A stretch of DNA of 54,031 bases from Actinomycetes bacterium (GTDB lineage Bacteria; Actinomycetota; Acidimicrobiia; Acidimicrobiales; Palsa-688): NCBI GenBank assembly GCA_021787365.1, contig JAJYMB010000025.1, positions 1 through 54,031 on the forward strand, in the 5' to 3' direction. This document shows, piece after piece, positions 8,438 to 16,851 of the stretch (its first letter is position 1; every line of letters begins with the position of its first letter). Both the position numbers and the translations under genes were made by a program. Below the pieces are notes generated by a model that made no database searches, was not told the DNA's origin, and saw only the letters and a program-made list of their open reading frames with translations.

Positions 8438-9474
8438 GCTCCGTTCACCGCCCTGCCTGGCACGAGTTCCTGCCCGCCGTCCGCGGCAGAATTGTGCCGG
8501 TTCAGCGGATGGCAGGCCACCGCGTTGTGGTGGCTGTCGCCGATAAGCTCCGGGTCATCCCGCAGGCAGACCTGCTCGGCCAGCGGGCAGCGAGGGGCGA
8601 AGCGGCACCCGGGCGGTAACTGGTCCAGGCGGGGCACCTGCCCGGGGATCGATCGTGCCGCCCGGCCTGGCTGCAACACGTTCGGGATCGACGACAGCAG
8701 CGCCTGCACGTAGGGGTGCCGGCGGCGGTCGTAAAAGATCGTGTCGATGGGCGCGATCTGGACCATGCGGCCGGCGTACATCACGGCCACCATGGTGGCC
8801 AGTTCCGCTACCACCGACAGGTCGTGGGTGACGAACACGACCGTCACACCTAGTTTCTCCCGAAGGTCTTTCAGCACGTCGATGACCAGTCGCTGGTTGA
8901 CGACATCCAGCGCGGTGGTCGGCTCGTCCAAAACCAGAATCGACGGTTTCAGCACGCAGGCGAAAGCTATCGCCACTCGTTGCTTCATCCCGCCCGACAG
9001 TTGACTTTCGAACCTGCCACGCATCCGGCTTCCCGGCAGCCGCACCATCTCCAGCAGGTGGTCGAAATACTCCAGGCCCTCCCGGCGGTCCGGCCACACC
9101 TCGGGATGGGCCTCCAGGACGTGCTCGACCTGACTGCCGATCGTCACCACCGGATTGAAACTGCTCATCGCGGCCTGGAACACCATGGCGATCTGCGCCA
9201 TCCGGGCACGTCGCACCTGGTCTGCGGTCATCGATCGCACGTTTGTGCCGCGCAGCAGCACATCACCGCTCGCGATCACACCCGGCTCGGGAACCAGGTC
9301 CAGCAAAGCTGCCGCCAACGTGGACTTCCCACAGCCACTTTCACCGACCAACGCGTACACATCGTCGGCGTAGACGGTGAAGCTGACGTTATCCACCGCC
9401 CGCAGCCGGGTCGTGGGCAGCGCGAAATCCACCGACAGGTTCCGTACCTCCAGCACCGCGTCACCTGAGCCCAT
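8434..9474 (-). CDS. Dpp/Opp-type ABC transporter ATP-binding protein (DppD/OppD-like)
   Basis: 346 aa from the ATG at 9474. Walker A GESGCGKST (44-52), LSGG signature (159-162), Walker B LDEPT (D183, E184), H-loop THD and the C-terminal PPGCRFAPRCPLAEQVC segment are intact. The frame is open upstream to 10182, but that part lies antiparallel to nothing useful and overlaps the permease gene, so it is not coding. A GTG at 9492 that overlaps the permease stop (GTGA) is an equally possible start adding six residues. It pairs with the DppF-like ATPase to form the heterodimeric motor. Confidence 0.92.
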   Translation of the reverse strand: MGSGDAVLEVRNLSVDFALPTTRLRAVDNVSFTVYADDVYALVGESGCGKSTLAAALLDLVPEPGVIASGDVLLRGTNVRSMTADQVRRARMAQIAMVFQAAMSSFNPVVTIGSQVEHVLEAHPEVWPDRREGLEYFDHLLEMVRLPGSRMRGRFESQLSGGMKQRVAIAFACVLKPSILVLDEPTTALDVVNQRLVIDVLKDLREKLGVTVVFVTHDLSVVAELATMVAVMYAGRMVQIAPIDTIFYDRRRHPYVQALLSSIPNVLQPGRAARSIPGQVPRLDQLPPGCRFAPRCPLAEQVCLRDDPELIGDSHHNAVACHPLNRHNSAADGGQELVPGRAVNGA

Positions 9475-9488
9475 CGACGACTCTGCCC

Positions 9489-10346
9489 TCACGCCAGGAC
9501 CCGCATGCGCGGATTGAACAGCTCGTCCATCGCGCGGGAAAACATCACGAAACCGAACTGCAGCAGGACGATGGAAGCCATGGGGGACAGCAGGTACATG
9601 GCACTGCGCGCGCTGTACAGCGCTCCCTGCGAGTTGGCGATGTTGATCATGGTCCCCCAGTTGGTGCCGCTGACCGGGGCGATGCCGAGCAGGAACAGTC
9701 CCACCTCGGCGTAGATAGCTCCGGTCACCGCCAGCAGGAAGTGGATGGCGACGTACGGGCCGACGTTCGGCAGCAGCTGCCGCCCGATCATGTGCCGCAG
9801 CGGCACCGACTGCCCGCGTGCCGCTTCGATGAAGTCGCTGGACCGCAGGCTCAGCGCCATCGAGCGGACCGCGCGGGCCAGGCCTGCCCAGCTTTGAATG
9901 GAAAGGATGGCCGCCAGCACGAGGGGGCTGGAGGAATGGATCAGTGCGGCGATCACCAGGACGAGCGGGAGGCCGGGGATGGTCAGGAAGACGTCGACGA
10001 CTCGCATGATCACCGCATCGGCCAGCCCGGAGACGTAGCCGGAGGCGAGCCCGACGGTCACGCCCACGAAGACGGTCATGATGGCCGCCGTCACCCCTAT
10101 CTCCATGATGGGCCTGGTTCCCACCACGAGCTCGGACAGGATGCTGTGGCCGAACGCGTCGGTGCCCAGAGGGAACCGCCACGAAGGGCCCTCGTACGCC
10201 CGGCCTGGATCAGAGACCAGCCCGACCTTGGCCACGTAGGGGCCGATCACCGCGACGACGCAGTACACAGCGATGATGATGGCGCCGGCCATGGCCAGGG
10301 CATCCCCGCGCAGGATGCGGAGCAGGTCGCGACCGAGCCCTGTCAT
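9489..10346 (-). CDS. Dpp/Opp-type ABC transporter permease (DppC/OppC-like)
   Basis: 285 aa with about six membrane segments. The N-terminal TM helix and FPLGTDAFGHSILSELVVGT are typical of the OppC N-terminal domain. The EAA-type coupling loop is at SSDFIEAARGQSVPLRHMI. The ATG at 10346 overlaps the DppB stop by 4 nt (ATGA), so translation is probably coupled. A longer frame to 10715 overlaps DppB and is rejected. Confidence 0.92.
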   Translation of the reverse strand: MTGLGRDLLRILRGDALAMAGAIIIAVYCVVAVIGPYVAKVGLVSDPGRAYEGPSWRFPLGTDAFGHSILSELVVGTRPIMEIGVTAAIMTVFVGVTVGLASGYVSGLADAVIMRVVDVFLTIPGLPLVLVIAALIHSSSPLVLAAILSIQSWAGLARAVRSMALSLRSSDFIEAARGQSVPLRHMIGRQLLPNVGPYVAIHFLLAVTGAIYAEVGLFLLGIAPVSGTNWGTMINIANSQGALYSARSAMYLLSPMASIVLLQFGFVMFSRAMDELFNPRMRVLA

Positions 10347-11416
10347 GCCGCCACCCCCGGTTGCGCCGTCGCCTGCTCGGCAGCCTCCGACTTGCGGCGC
10401 TCGGCCGCCCCGCGGGCCGCGCCACCAGGCCGGGCGATCCTTGGATCGATCAGCGGGTAGAACAAGTCGACGAGGAAGTTGGCGAGCACCGTGGCCGTGG
10501 TGACCACAATGAAGCACCCCATCATCACGGGATAGTCCCGGTTGTCGATGGCCTGGACCATGTAGTAGGCGACTCCCGGGTAGGTGAAGAAGGTCTCGAT
10601 GAACAGCGCACCGCCGAAGAGACCGCCGAGAGCCAGGGCCAGGTTCGTGACGATCGGCAGCATCGAGTTCCGCCCGATGTACGTCTGGGTAATCCGTCGC
10701 TGGGTCAGCCCCCACGACTTACTGGCCCTTATGTAGTCCGCCCCCATCGTGGAGGTGGTGCTTCCCTTCATCATGAGCGCCCAGCCGCCGAAACCGGTGA
10801 TCACGGCGGCCGTGACGGGCAGGACGGCGTGGTCGAGGACGCTTCCGATGAAGGCCAGATTGAAGCCAACCGGCACGCTCGGCGAATACGCACCCTGGGC
10901 CGGGAAGAAGTGGTGGATGGCCGCAACCTGCCAGATCAGTATGAGAGCTGAGACATAGGCCGGGACTGCGCTGAAGAAGGACGTCACCAGGGTCAGAACT
11001 TTGGCCATGGCTCCCTTGCGGAAGGCCGCCATGATCGTCCCGATCAGGATACCGAGGACGAATGTCACCAGCAGCGACGCGGCACTGAGGAAGACGGTCC
11101 ACGGCAGCGCCTGCTTGATAATATGGGCCACGGTAGCGCTGGAAACCGCGATCGACCGTCCGAAGTTACCTTGGGCCACATCGGCCAGGTACTGGAAATA
11201 CTGGGACAGCAACGGCCCGTGCGGTTGCAGGCCGTAGTACACCTTGATCTCGGCGTCGATCTCCTGCGGTGTGAGCCCACCCTGCTGGACCAGTTGCTGG
11301 TAGAGAACCTGCATGGGGTTCCCCGGCATCATCCTGACCAGGAAGAAACTGCCCGAGATCACCACAAAGATGACGAAGAAACTGATCAGGGACCGGCGAA
11401 GGATATAGCTGAGCAC
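10343..11416 (-). CDS. Dpp/Opp-type ABC transporter permease (DppB/OppB-like)
   Basis: 357 aa, starting MLSYILRRSLISFFVIFVV, the usual OppB opening, with about six TM segments and the EAA-loop region GADYIRASKSWGLTQRRI. A C-terminal tail of about 35 residues is rich in Ala, Arg and Glu and is probably cytoplasmic. The GTG start at 11416 follows GGGAGAG. A strong hairpin separates it from the binding-protein gene upstream, which may lower permease expression relative to the binding protein. Confidence 0.92.
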   Translation of the reverse strand: MLSYILRRSLISFFVIFVVISGSFFLVRMMPGNPMQVLYQQLVQQGGLTPQEIDAEIKVYYGLQPHGPLLSQYFQYLADVAQGNFGRSIAVSSATVAHIIKQALPWTVFLSAASLLVTFVLGILIGTIMAAFRKGAMAKVLTLVTSFFSAVPAYVSALILIWQVAAIHHFFPAQGAYSPSVPVGFNLAFIGSVLDHAVLPVTAAVITGFGGWALMMKGSTTSTMGADYIRASKSWGLTQRRITQTYIGRNSMLPIVTNLALALGGLFGGALFIETFFTYPGVAYYMVQAIDNRDYPVMMGCFIVVTTATVLANFLVDLFYPLIDPRIARPGGAARGAAERRKSEAAEQATAQPGVAA

Positions 11417-11592
11417 CGGGGTCTCTCCCTACCGCCCGGGAACCCGGTAACCAGGCCTGGGCGGCGGGCGCCGGCAGGCGCTTCGCGTCATCTCCCCCAG
11501 GCCAGCATTTGGCTTCAGCATTGGTTGCGACCTCCTCGTTCACGCGGTGCGCCCCTGTGGGTGCCGGTGATTGGCTGGCTGGATTGCCGAGA

Positions 11593-11636
11593 GCCCCCGG
11601 GCGGCGCGGCCCATGTAAGGGGCGCCGTCCGGGGGC
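11593..11636 (-). terminator. Intercistronic hairpin between binding protein and permease genes
   Basis: A 15-bp stem with one G-T pair (11593-11607 with 11622-11636) and a 14-nt loop, just after the stop of the solute-binding protein gene, without a T-tract. It is probably an attenuator or 3' mRNA stabiliser. The rest of 11417-11644 shows no gene. Confidence 0.55.
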
Positions 11637-11644
11637 CGGCGCGG

Positions 11645-13567
11645 TCAGCTCTTCGGGCTGATGTAGCCGCCTTCGAGCATCAGCTCCAGCGCAGTGGTGG
11701 CGAAGATGCCGGATTCCTGCCACAGCCAGCTGCTTGCAGGCGGCCAGGTGTAGTGGGCGGTGGAGTAGAAGTTCACCGCGGTATCGTCCGCGTAGTTGAG
11801 GAACGGTACCGCCTTGTTCACCACCTGTGCCCAGTCCCAGGCGCGGGCGGCCATCTCCGGCCCAGTCGGGGTGGTCTGGCATTGAGAAACGATGGTCTGC
11901 GAGACCTGGACCTTGCCCAGACCGGGGACGTTGTAGTCAGGCCCGAAGCCGATGCCCGGCAGGCCGGGAGTGAAGGCGCCCGTCGCGGTGAAGCTGTAGT
12001 TCCACGGCGAGCCGAGGCCGCCGTTGGCGATGGCGCACACCGGCTGGAGGTTGCCGTTGACCCCGGTATCCCACGCGATCTGGAAATTCCCCTTCTCGAG
12101 TTCGGGTGTGTAGCTGGCCGAGGGCGCGGTGCTGGCGGTGGCGGGGATCCCGAACGCGGTCAGTTCGGCCGCCGCTTCCGTGGCGAAAAGCGCCGCGTTG
12201 GCCGGGGTGGAGGGAGCGATCACGGTGGTGCTGAACGGCTTACCGCTAGGCATCATCCAGTGGCCGTCAGGTCCACCGCCAACCTTTTTGAAGCCAACCG
12301 ACTCGAGCAGCGAGGTGGCTTTCGACGGGCTGTAGGCGTACGGGTTGAGCCGGGCGCGCTGGGAGGCGGTCAGCCAGATGTCGTTCAGCACCGGGCCGAG
12401 GCCGTCGGGCAGGGTGTCAGGCTGGTTGATGGTCAGGGTGCCCCCGTCCTCGGTTTCCGCCAGCTTCGTCCGGTTGAGCAGGTAGGCGATCGCCTGCCGT
12501 ACCGGGGTGAGCGTGAAGGGGTAGGACTTGTTGTTGAACAGCATGCTCTCGACCACGTCGTTGACGATCTTGACATGGCGCAGGCCCCTGGTGGAGTTCG
12601 CCTGGCTGAGCTCCGTCGAGGACGGCGTGGCGTCGCCGTACCAGTCGATGTCATGGCTGAACAGCTGGGCGTATGGGGATGCGGAACCGGCCCCGTTGAG
12701 CAGGGTGAGCTTGTCGACGTGCACGTGCGAGGCGCCGTAGTAGGTGGGAGATTTCAGTTCTGTGGCGCTGCTCGTGTTTATCCCGGTGAGCATGAACGGG
12801 CCGTCGCCTATCAGTTTCTTGGGTGAGTATTCCACAAGCTTTTTGGTGTAGGGCTCGACCTTCTTGTACAGGGGGCTCGAACTCGCGGTCGCGGCCGTCT
12901 TGGGGTTCTGGATCAAGTGGGCATAAGCCAGCAGCGTCTGCTTCATACCCTTGGGGAGGAACTGGCGGTACTGCGACATCGGCAGCGGGCTCATGAACGT
13001 GGCCGCGAGGTCACCCCGGGAGCTTGTGCTGGCGGTATTCGAGGTGAAGGTGATGACCAGCGTCGTCGGGTTCGGCGTGGTTATGTTCTCGACGTTCGCC
13101 AGGGCCGTCCCGGCCTCCATGCTGAGCAGGAGGGTATCTTCCACGTCGGTGGAGTTGATCGGCTCGCCGTTTGAGAACTTCGCGCCCTTGAGTAGATGGA
13201 CCGTCAGGACGTTTGTTTTGCTGTCCAGCGAGTAGCTGGACATAAGCTGGGGAATCAGGTGGAACATCTTCGTGTGGTTAGCCGACTTCTCGACGAGTGC
13301 CAGCGGGAGCAGTACGCCGAGGCCGGCGAAGAACCCCGTCCCGTGAGGATTGTAGGTCCAGCTGGTGGGACCCCACGTGGCAACCGTGGTGAAAGCCGGG
13401 GCATTCGCGCCAGAATCGGACTTCCCGGGCTTTAGCGGCACGGCGCTGTAGGCCGCAGCCAGCAGGCCTACACATCCCACCACCCCGGCCTTCCGGGCGA
13501 ACTGGCCTGCCGAAAAGCGCCGGCCAGGAAGCCACCCGGGATCTTTTATACTCTCGATAAGGCTCAT
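11645..13567 (-). CDS. ABC transporter solute-binding protein, family 5 (peptide/oligosaccharide)
   Basis: 640 aa. The N-terminus has paired arginines (GRRFSAGQFARK) and a hydrophobic segment (GVVGCVGLLAAAYSAV), an export signal or membrane anchor. A VVGC sequence lies at the start of the hydrophobic segment, so it is not a proper lipobox. The mature part has the SBP_bac_5 layout: WTYNPHGTGFF, LIPQLMSSYSLD, VHLLKGAKFSNGEPINSTDV, PVRQAIAYLLNRTKLAE and a C-terminal WDWAQVVNKAVPFLNY. The ATG at 13567 is set by AGAAGGAG 5 nt upstream; the open frame to 13783 overlaps the small gene and is rejected. It captures the substrate outside the membrane for DppBCDF. At 640 aa it is longer than most peptide-binding proteins, as in some actinobacterial oligosaccharide systems. 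Confidence 0.88.
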   Translation of the reverse strand: MSLIESIKDPGWLPGRRFSAGQFARKAGVVGCVGLLAAAYSAVPLKPGKSDSGANAPAFTTVATWGPTSWTYNPHGTGFFAGLGVLLPLALVEKSANHTKMFHLIPQLMSSYSLDSKTNVLTVHLLKGAKFSNGEPINSTDVEDTLLLSMEAGTALANVENITTPNPTTLVITFTSNTASTSSRGDLAATFMSPLPMSQYRQFLPKGMKQTLLAYAHLIQNPKTAATASSSPLYKKVEPYTKKLVEYSPKKLIGDGPFMLTGINTSSATELKSPTYYGASHVHVDKLTLLNGAGSASPYAQLFSHDIDWYGDATPSSTELSQANSTRGLRHVKIVNDVVESMLFNNKSYPFTLTPVRQAIAYLLNRTKLAETEDGGTLTINQPDTLPDGLGPVLNDIWLTASQRARLNPYAYSPSKATSLLESVGFKKVGGGPDGHWMMPSGKPFSTTVIAPSTPANAALFATEAAAELTAFGIPATASTAPSASYTPELEKGNFQIAWDTGVNGNLQPVCAIANGGLGSPWNYSFTATGAFTPGLPGIGFGPDYNVPGLGKVQVSQTIVSQCQTTPTGPEMAARAWDWAQVVNKAVPFLNYADDTAVNFYSTAHYTWPPASSWLWQESGIFATTALELMLEGGYISPKS

Positions 13568-13685
13568 TTGGCTCCTTCTTTTATTATGTTTCCTATATAT
13601 TTGCTGACTTCCCCTTTTGGGGATGTCCTGGGTTTCCCTGCAGAGCTCTGCGCAGAAGGCGCACATCCGTAGTGCCTGGGCCGCA

Positions 13686-13910
13686 TCATCTTTGCCTTCG
13701 TTCCGCGGCAGCGGGCGCGCCGCCGATGCGTTGATCTCCCCGAGTGACCAGCAGGAAGACCAGCCCGGAAATGGTGACGACAAGGCTCGTGCCTATCGCA
13801 AGCGCGTCTGCGACCTGGTCTGCTTTGTTAAGGTTACCGGTCAGCGAGTATGCGGCCAGCAGGATGAGCAGCATACCAGCGACCACCATGATCTGGGCGA
13901 AAGATCGCAT
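13686..13910 (-). CDS. Small two-helix membrane protein, unknown function
   Basis: 74 aa: MRSFAQIMVVAGMLLILLAA and a second hydrophobic segment (IGTSLVVTISGLVFLLV) joined by a short charged loop, with a basic tail. I do not recognise the family. The ATG at 13910 follows AGAGGTGATC, which overlaps the end of the PhyH gene (stop at 13917), so it is translated as part of that operon. Its place between PhyH and the binding protein suggests a membrane accessory to the importer; this is inference only. Confidence 0.6.
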   Translation of the reverse strand: MRSFAQIMVVAGMLLILLAAYSLTGNLNKADQVADALAIGTSLVVTISGLVFLLVTRGDQRIGGAPAAAERRQR

Positions 13911-13916
13911 TAATGA

Positions 13917-14768
13917 TCACCTCTTTTCTTTTTCTGCGTTCGCCAGACGGCGCAGCTCTGCCTGTCCGCCGTCGCGGCCTTGAAGGCTGCTGAAGTCGGG
14001 CGCGTCGTAGCCGAACCCATAAGGAGCGTCGGGCCGTTGGAACTCGCCCATCAAGGAGCGCCGGAGAGGCGTGGTCCGCGCCAAGAACTCGGCGTCGTTC
14101 GCCAGCCGGTCAGACGGCCTGACCCACGGCGGGCTGTAAATGTAATGCATCGTGTAGCGGTCGTAGTCGCCGTCATGGGCGCAAGCGCGGTGCCAGACGG
14201 CATTGTGAAAGACCAGTACCGAGCCGGCCGCGGCGCAGATCACCTGGCCGATGGGCAGGTCGCCGTCCCTTCCGGCCGCGTGGCGGGGGAGCGGGACGCG
14301 GCTGCGGTGGCTGCCGGGGATCAGCTCGATGTTACCCAGCCTGGGTGTGAGCTGGTCATTTAGGAGAAAGGAAGCCCGAAGCTGGATGAGCGGGATGGGA
14401 TAACCCAGCAGCTTGAAGTCGTACGTGCCGGAGCCGTCCTGGTGCCAGCCGCCGGCCTTGCCGCCAGCTGGCTGGACGGTGTTCCACCCGGCCTGCACGA
14501 TGAACCGGTCGCCATACAGTCCCCGCACCTTGGGAAGCACCCCGGGATGGTCGATCAGGCGCTCCAGCGCGGGCTCCGTCTCGTAGCCCCGCCCCACCTG
14601 AGCGAACGTAGTCGAGCCGGCTCGGGCGTGGAGACGCTTGGAGGCCTCCAGGCATTGGTCAACCTCCGGTCGGCTGAGTACGCCAGGAATGATGAAGTAG
14701 CCCCATGACTCGAAGATGAAGCGATCGGTGTCGGTCAGTTCAGCAGGTTCTACTTGTGGAGTGGGCAC
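13917..14768 (-). CDS. Phytanoyl-CoA dioxygenase (PhyH) family Fe(II)/2-oxoglutarate enzyme
   Basis: 283 aa. The metal-binding triad is visible: WHQDG (H109, D111) and the distal His in NAVWHRACAH (H193). A beta-sandwich pattern surrounds it (RFIVQAGWNTVQ, GNIELIPGSHRS, GSVLVFHNAVWH). Proteins of this family hydroxylate small molecules, sugars or their derivatives using O2 and 2-oxoglutarate. It is the first gene of the ABC transporter operon, so the substrate is probably the imported compound or a side group of it. Length matches the family. The true substrate cannot be read from sequence. Confidence 0.85.
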   Translation of the reverse strand: MPTPQVEPAELTDTDRFIFESWGYFIIPGVLSRPEVDQCLEASKRLHARAGSTTFAQVGRGYETEPALERLIDHPGVLPKVRGLYGDRFIVQAGWNTVQPAGGKAGGWHQDGSGTYDFKLLGYPIPLIQLRASFLLNDQLTPRLGNIELIPGSHRSRVPLPRHAAGRDGDLPIGQVICAAAGSVLVFHNAVWHRACAHDGDYDRYTMHYIYSPPWVRPSDRLANDAEFLARTTPLRRSLMGEFQRPDAPYGFGYDAPDFSSLQGRDGGQAELRRLANAEKEKR

Positions 14769-15008
14769 GCTTGCGAATCCTTTCGCACCAGGTTTCCGGC
14801 CGGGGTTGGTCGGCTTCAGGGGAGCGGACGATCACGGATATGGTCGCCATCCGGCAGTAGCGCGCGGCTGCCTGCGGGAGCCGGCGTATCGCGCCACAGC
14901 AGCAATCCCACGCCTGGTGGGATCTGCCCTGGTGGTCTGCACGGCGCCCCAATCCCTGAATTAGAGCTCACTCGGCATCGCCGGGTATCGTAACTCTCGT
15001 AGCGCTCT

Positions 15009-15038
15009 ATCATGCATCATCGGCCAAATGATCGTCAA
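15009..15038 (-). promoter_or_regulatory. Promoter of the PhyH/ABC transporter operon with operator half
   Basis: On the minus strand, TTGACG (15038-15033), 18-bp spacer, CATGAT (15014-15009). The -10 lies in ATGCATCATC (15012-15021), identical over 10 bases to the palindrome at 3937-3952 and in the same place relative to its promoter, which points to a shared regulator. The leader to the ATG at 14768 is about 230 nt. Confidence 0.5.
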
Positions 15039-15940
15039 GGATGGGGTCGACGTGACCGCCCGCTCATGCCGGTGAAAACTGACTCCCAATCACATGACCC
15101 TTAGCCCTCCTGCCGAGTCCCCTGAGGTCTGACCACTGACTATAGTCGGGTGTCGTGGGCGTGTCAATGCAAGTCAGGCACCGGACTCTGGCTAGGTTGT
15201 CTGGAGCGGGCGGACGTCACCTGTACGCCCCCGCCCGACGCCGGCTGCCAGGGTGGTCGCGGGGCCGGAGACCTTGGTCGTCTGGGGCCCTCTCGGGACC
15301 TCGTTCCTCGCATTCGAGGCGCGCTCGAGCCTCGTGGCGGGCCAACGGGCCACGGTGTCCGGTGGGGTGTGGCTGGGTTGCAACATCGCACATGCTCTCT
15401 TACGACCGGAGCCGTCAAGTTGTTCGAGCCCTGAACATTGGACGCGGTCTTCGACCCGCACAAAGCCGCCCGAAGGCGGGTCCCGGTTCGCCCTGGTGGT
15501 GCCAACATGTGTTCGTGGGTTGCGAGAGGGTCAGGCGCCAAGATCGGTCGGGGCCGGGTTCGGCCGGGAGCGCGTTGAGCGTCGGCGGCTCCAAGATGCT
15601 CACCCTCGGCGCGGAGGACGCGATGGCGCTGGGGTGGCACCGCAAGGCGGCTCTTGGAGGAGAGAAGAGCCGGGAGATCGAGTGCTCCAGGCATGCTCGG
15701 CCTCCGAGCGCTGTCCGAGCACGCCTTGGAAAAGATGGACGACGTGTCGTCGGGGGACCGCCGGTCGTCATAGTCGCGCCCGAGCAGTTCACCAAGAGAT
15801 AAGGAGGTCTTCTCGGTCGACGACGCCGTGTACCACCCGCCAAGTCGAAGGTGCCGGCCTGCTAGGAGCAGTAAACTGTACCGACAGGACATCTCGAGGG
15901 AAACATGTAATGACAAGCCCAGCACGTAACGTAGCGTGTG
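15039..15940. other. Intergenic stretch without a recognisable gene
   Basis: About 900 bp between the divergent PhyH and FadR units. Long open frames run on both strands but none shows family motifs, a ribosome-binding site or sensible composition. A CAGT-AA-ACTG inverted repeat at 15869-15878, upstream of the regulator gene, is the only site-like feature. It may be degraded former coding DNA. Confidence 0.4.
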
Positions 15941-16723
15941 ATGGTTAAGGCAAGGCCGGACTATTACGGGGCGCTGTGGGCGCCGGTCAAGGCCTCGGGC
16001 ACACTTGTCGACCGCGTCGTTGAGAGGATCGAAGCGCTGCTCGCCCATGACCAGCTGAGCGCTGGGTCACGCCTGCCACCAGAGCGAGAGCTGGCACAAC
16101 TGCTCGGGGTGAGCCGGCCGGCCTTGCGCGAAGCGGTAAAGACCCTGGCCGCTCGTGGCTGGCTGGTCGTCCGGCACGGGCAGGGTGTTTTCGTCGCACA
16201 AAGCGCCGAGGGGGCGATGCGTGCCCGGCTCTCTAGTCTCGAAGTAAGCCTCCAGGATCTATTCGCCATGCGGGAGGTGCTCGAAGTCGCAGCCGCTGGT
16301 TGGGCAGCCGAGCGGGCGACAGACCTGGAGATCTTGGAGCTCGCTGAAGCACTCGAGCGAATCGAGCTGGCCCGCAAAAAGCCGGTGGACTTCGACAACC
16401 TTGCCAAGCTCGATGCTGATTTTCACCTTCGGATCGTAGAGGTGGCAAAGAACAGCTTCCTCTCGCAAACCGTCGGCGTCCTGCAAGAGATACTGTCGCG
16501 CGGGATGGAGAGCACGCTGCAGATCCCTCGACGCTTCCAGGTGTCCCAATCCGAGCATCGGGAGATCTATGCTGCCATCGGCCAAAGGGACTCGGAGGCA
16601 GCGAAGGCCGCGGCCTTCCGGCACGTGAACGGCGCCCGAGGTGGCGCGCTTCGAAGGCTGCGTGAGGAGTCGAAGCTCAAGGAGAGCAGAGCACGCACTG
16701 GGGCGACGAGAGGCACCACTTGA
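15941..16723 (+). CDS. FadR-subfamily GntR transcriptional regulator
   Basis: 260 aa. The N-terminal winged helix-turn-helix is clear (LSAGSRLPPERELAQLLGVS, RPALREAVKTLAARGWLVVR, residues about 40-90), followed by the all-helical FCD effector domain. That domain keeps candidate metal ligands in LDADFHLRIV and SEHREIYAAI. Such proteins bind sugar acids or carboxylates and usually repress the adjacent catabolic operon. The ATG at 15941 is directly preceded by a GTG at 15938; neither has a good ribosome-binding site. It lies 128 bp upstream of suyA on the same strand, and a FadR-type operator (GGTCCGACC) lies at the suyA promoter, so it is the likely regulator of the sulfolactate genes. Confidence 0.9.
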   Translation: MVKARPDYYGALWAPVKASGTLVDRVVERIEALLAHDQLSAGSRLPPERELAQLLGVSRPALREAVKTLAARGWLVVRHGQGVFVAQSAEGAMRARLSSLEVSLQDLFAMREVLEVAAAGWAAERATDLEILELAEALERIELARKKPVDFDNLAKLDADFHLRIVEVAKNSFLSQTVGVLQEILSRGMESTLQIPRRFQVSQSEHREIYAAIGQRDSEAAKAAAFRHVNGARGGALRRLREESKLKESRARTGATRGTT

Positions 16724-16789
16724 GCTCGTCCCAATATATACAGCCGACGGCCCAGAGGCCGCCCGCCCTATGTCCACTAATGGCGCCAG

Positions 16790-16818
16790 TTGACGCCTGC
16801 CGGACGTGCGGGTAGGCT
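16790..16818 (+). promoter_or_regulatory. suy operon promoter
   Basis: TTGACG (16790-16795), 17-bp spacer, TAGGCT (16813-16818). The transcription start would fall near 16825, before the operator-like site and the ribosome-binding site of suyA. Nothing else is seen in 16724-16851. Confidence 0.55.
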
Positions 16819-16828
16819 TAGTGGAGAG

Positions 16829-16839
16829 AGGTCCGACCA
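16829..16839. promoter_or_regulatory. FadR-type operator
   Basis: AGGTCCGACCA contains the inverted repeat GGTC-C-GACC, the core typical of FadR-subfamily operators (TGGTCNGACCA). It lies just downstream of the predicted transcription start, where a bound repressor would block initiation or escape. Confidence 0.5.
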
Positions 16840-16851
16840 CGAAGGAGGCAT

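Noticed and set aside
7241..8713. 490-aa plus-strand open frame
   Set aside because: Antisense to the ABC ATPase genes, Arg/Gly/Pro-rich, no family motif; a GC-rich shadow.
8434..10182. 582-aa version of the DppD-like ATPase
   Set aside because: The first 236 residues overlap the DppC gene in another frame and have no ABC features.
11123..12826. 567-aa plus-strand open frame
   Set aside because: Lies antisense across the permease and binding-protein genes, which have clear motifs and ribosome-binding sites.
15595..15670. Possible start of an IS21-type transposase (MLTLGAEDAMALGW)
   Set aside because: Only about ten residues fit and nothing follows; too weak to call.
15164..16048. 294-aa minus-strand open frame across the FadR promoter
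   Set aside because: No motif, no ribosome-binding site, overlaps the start of the regulator gene.
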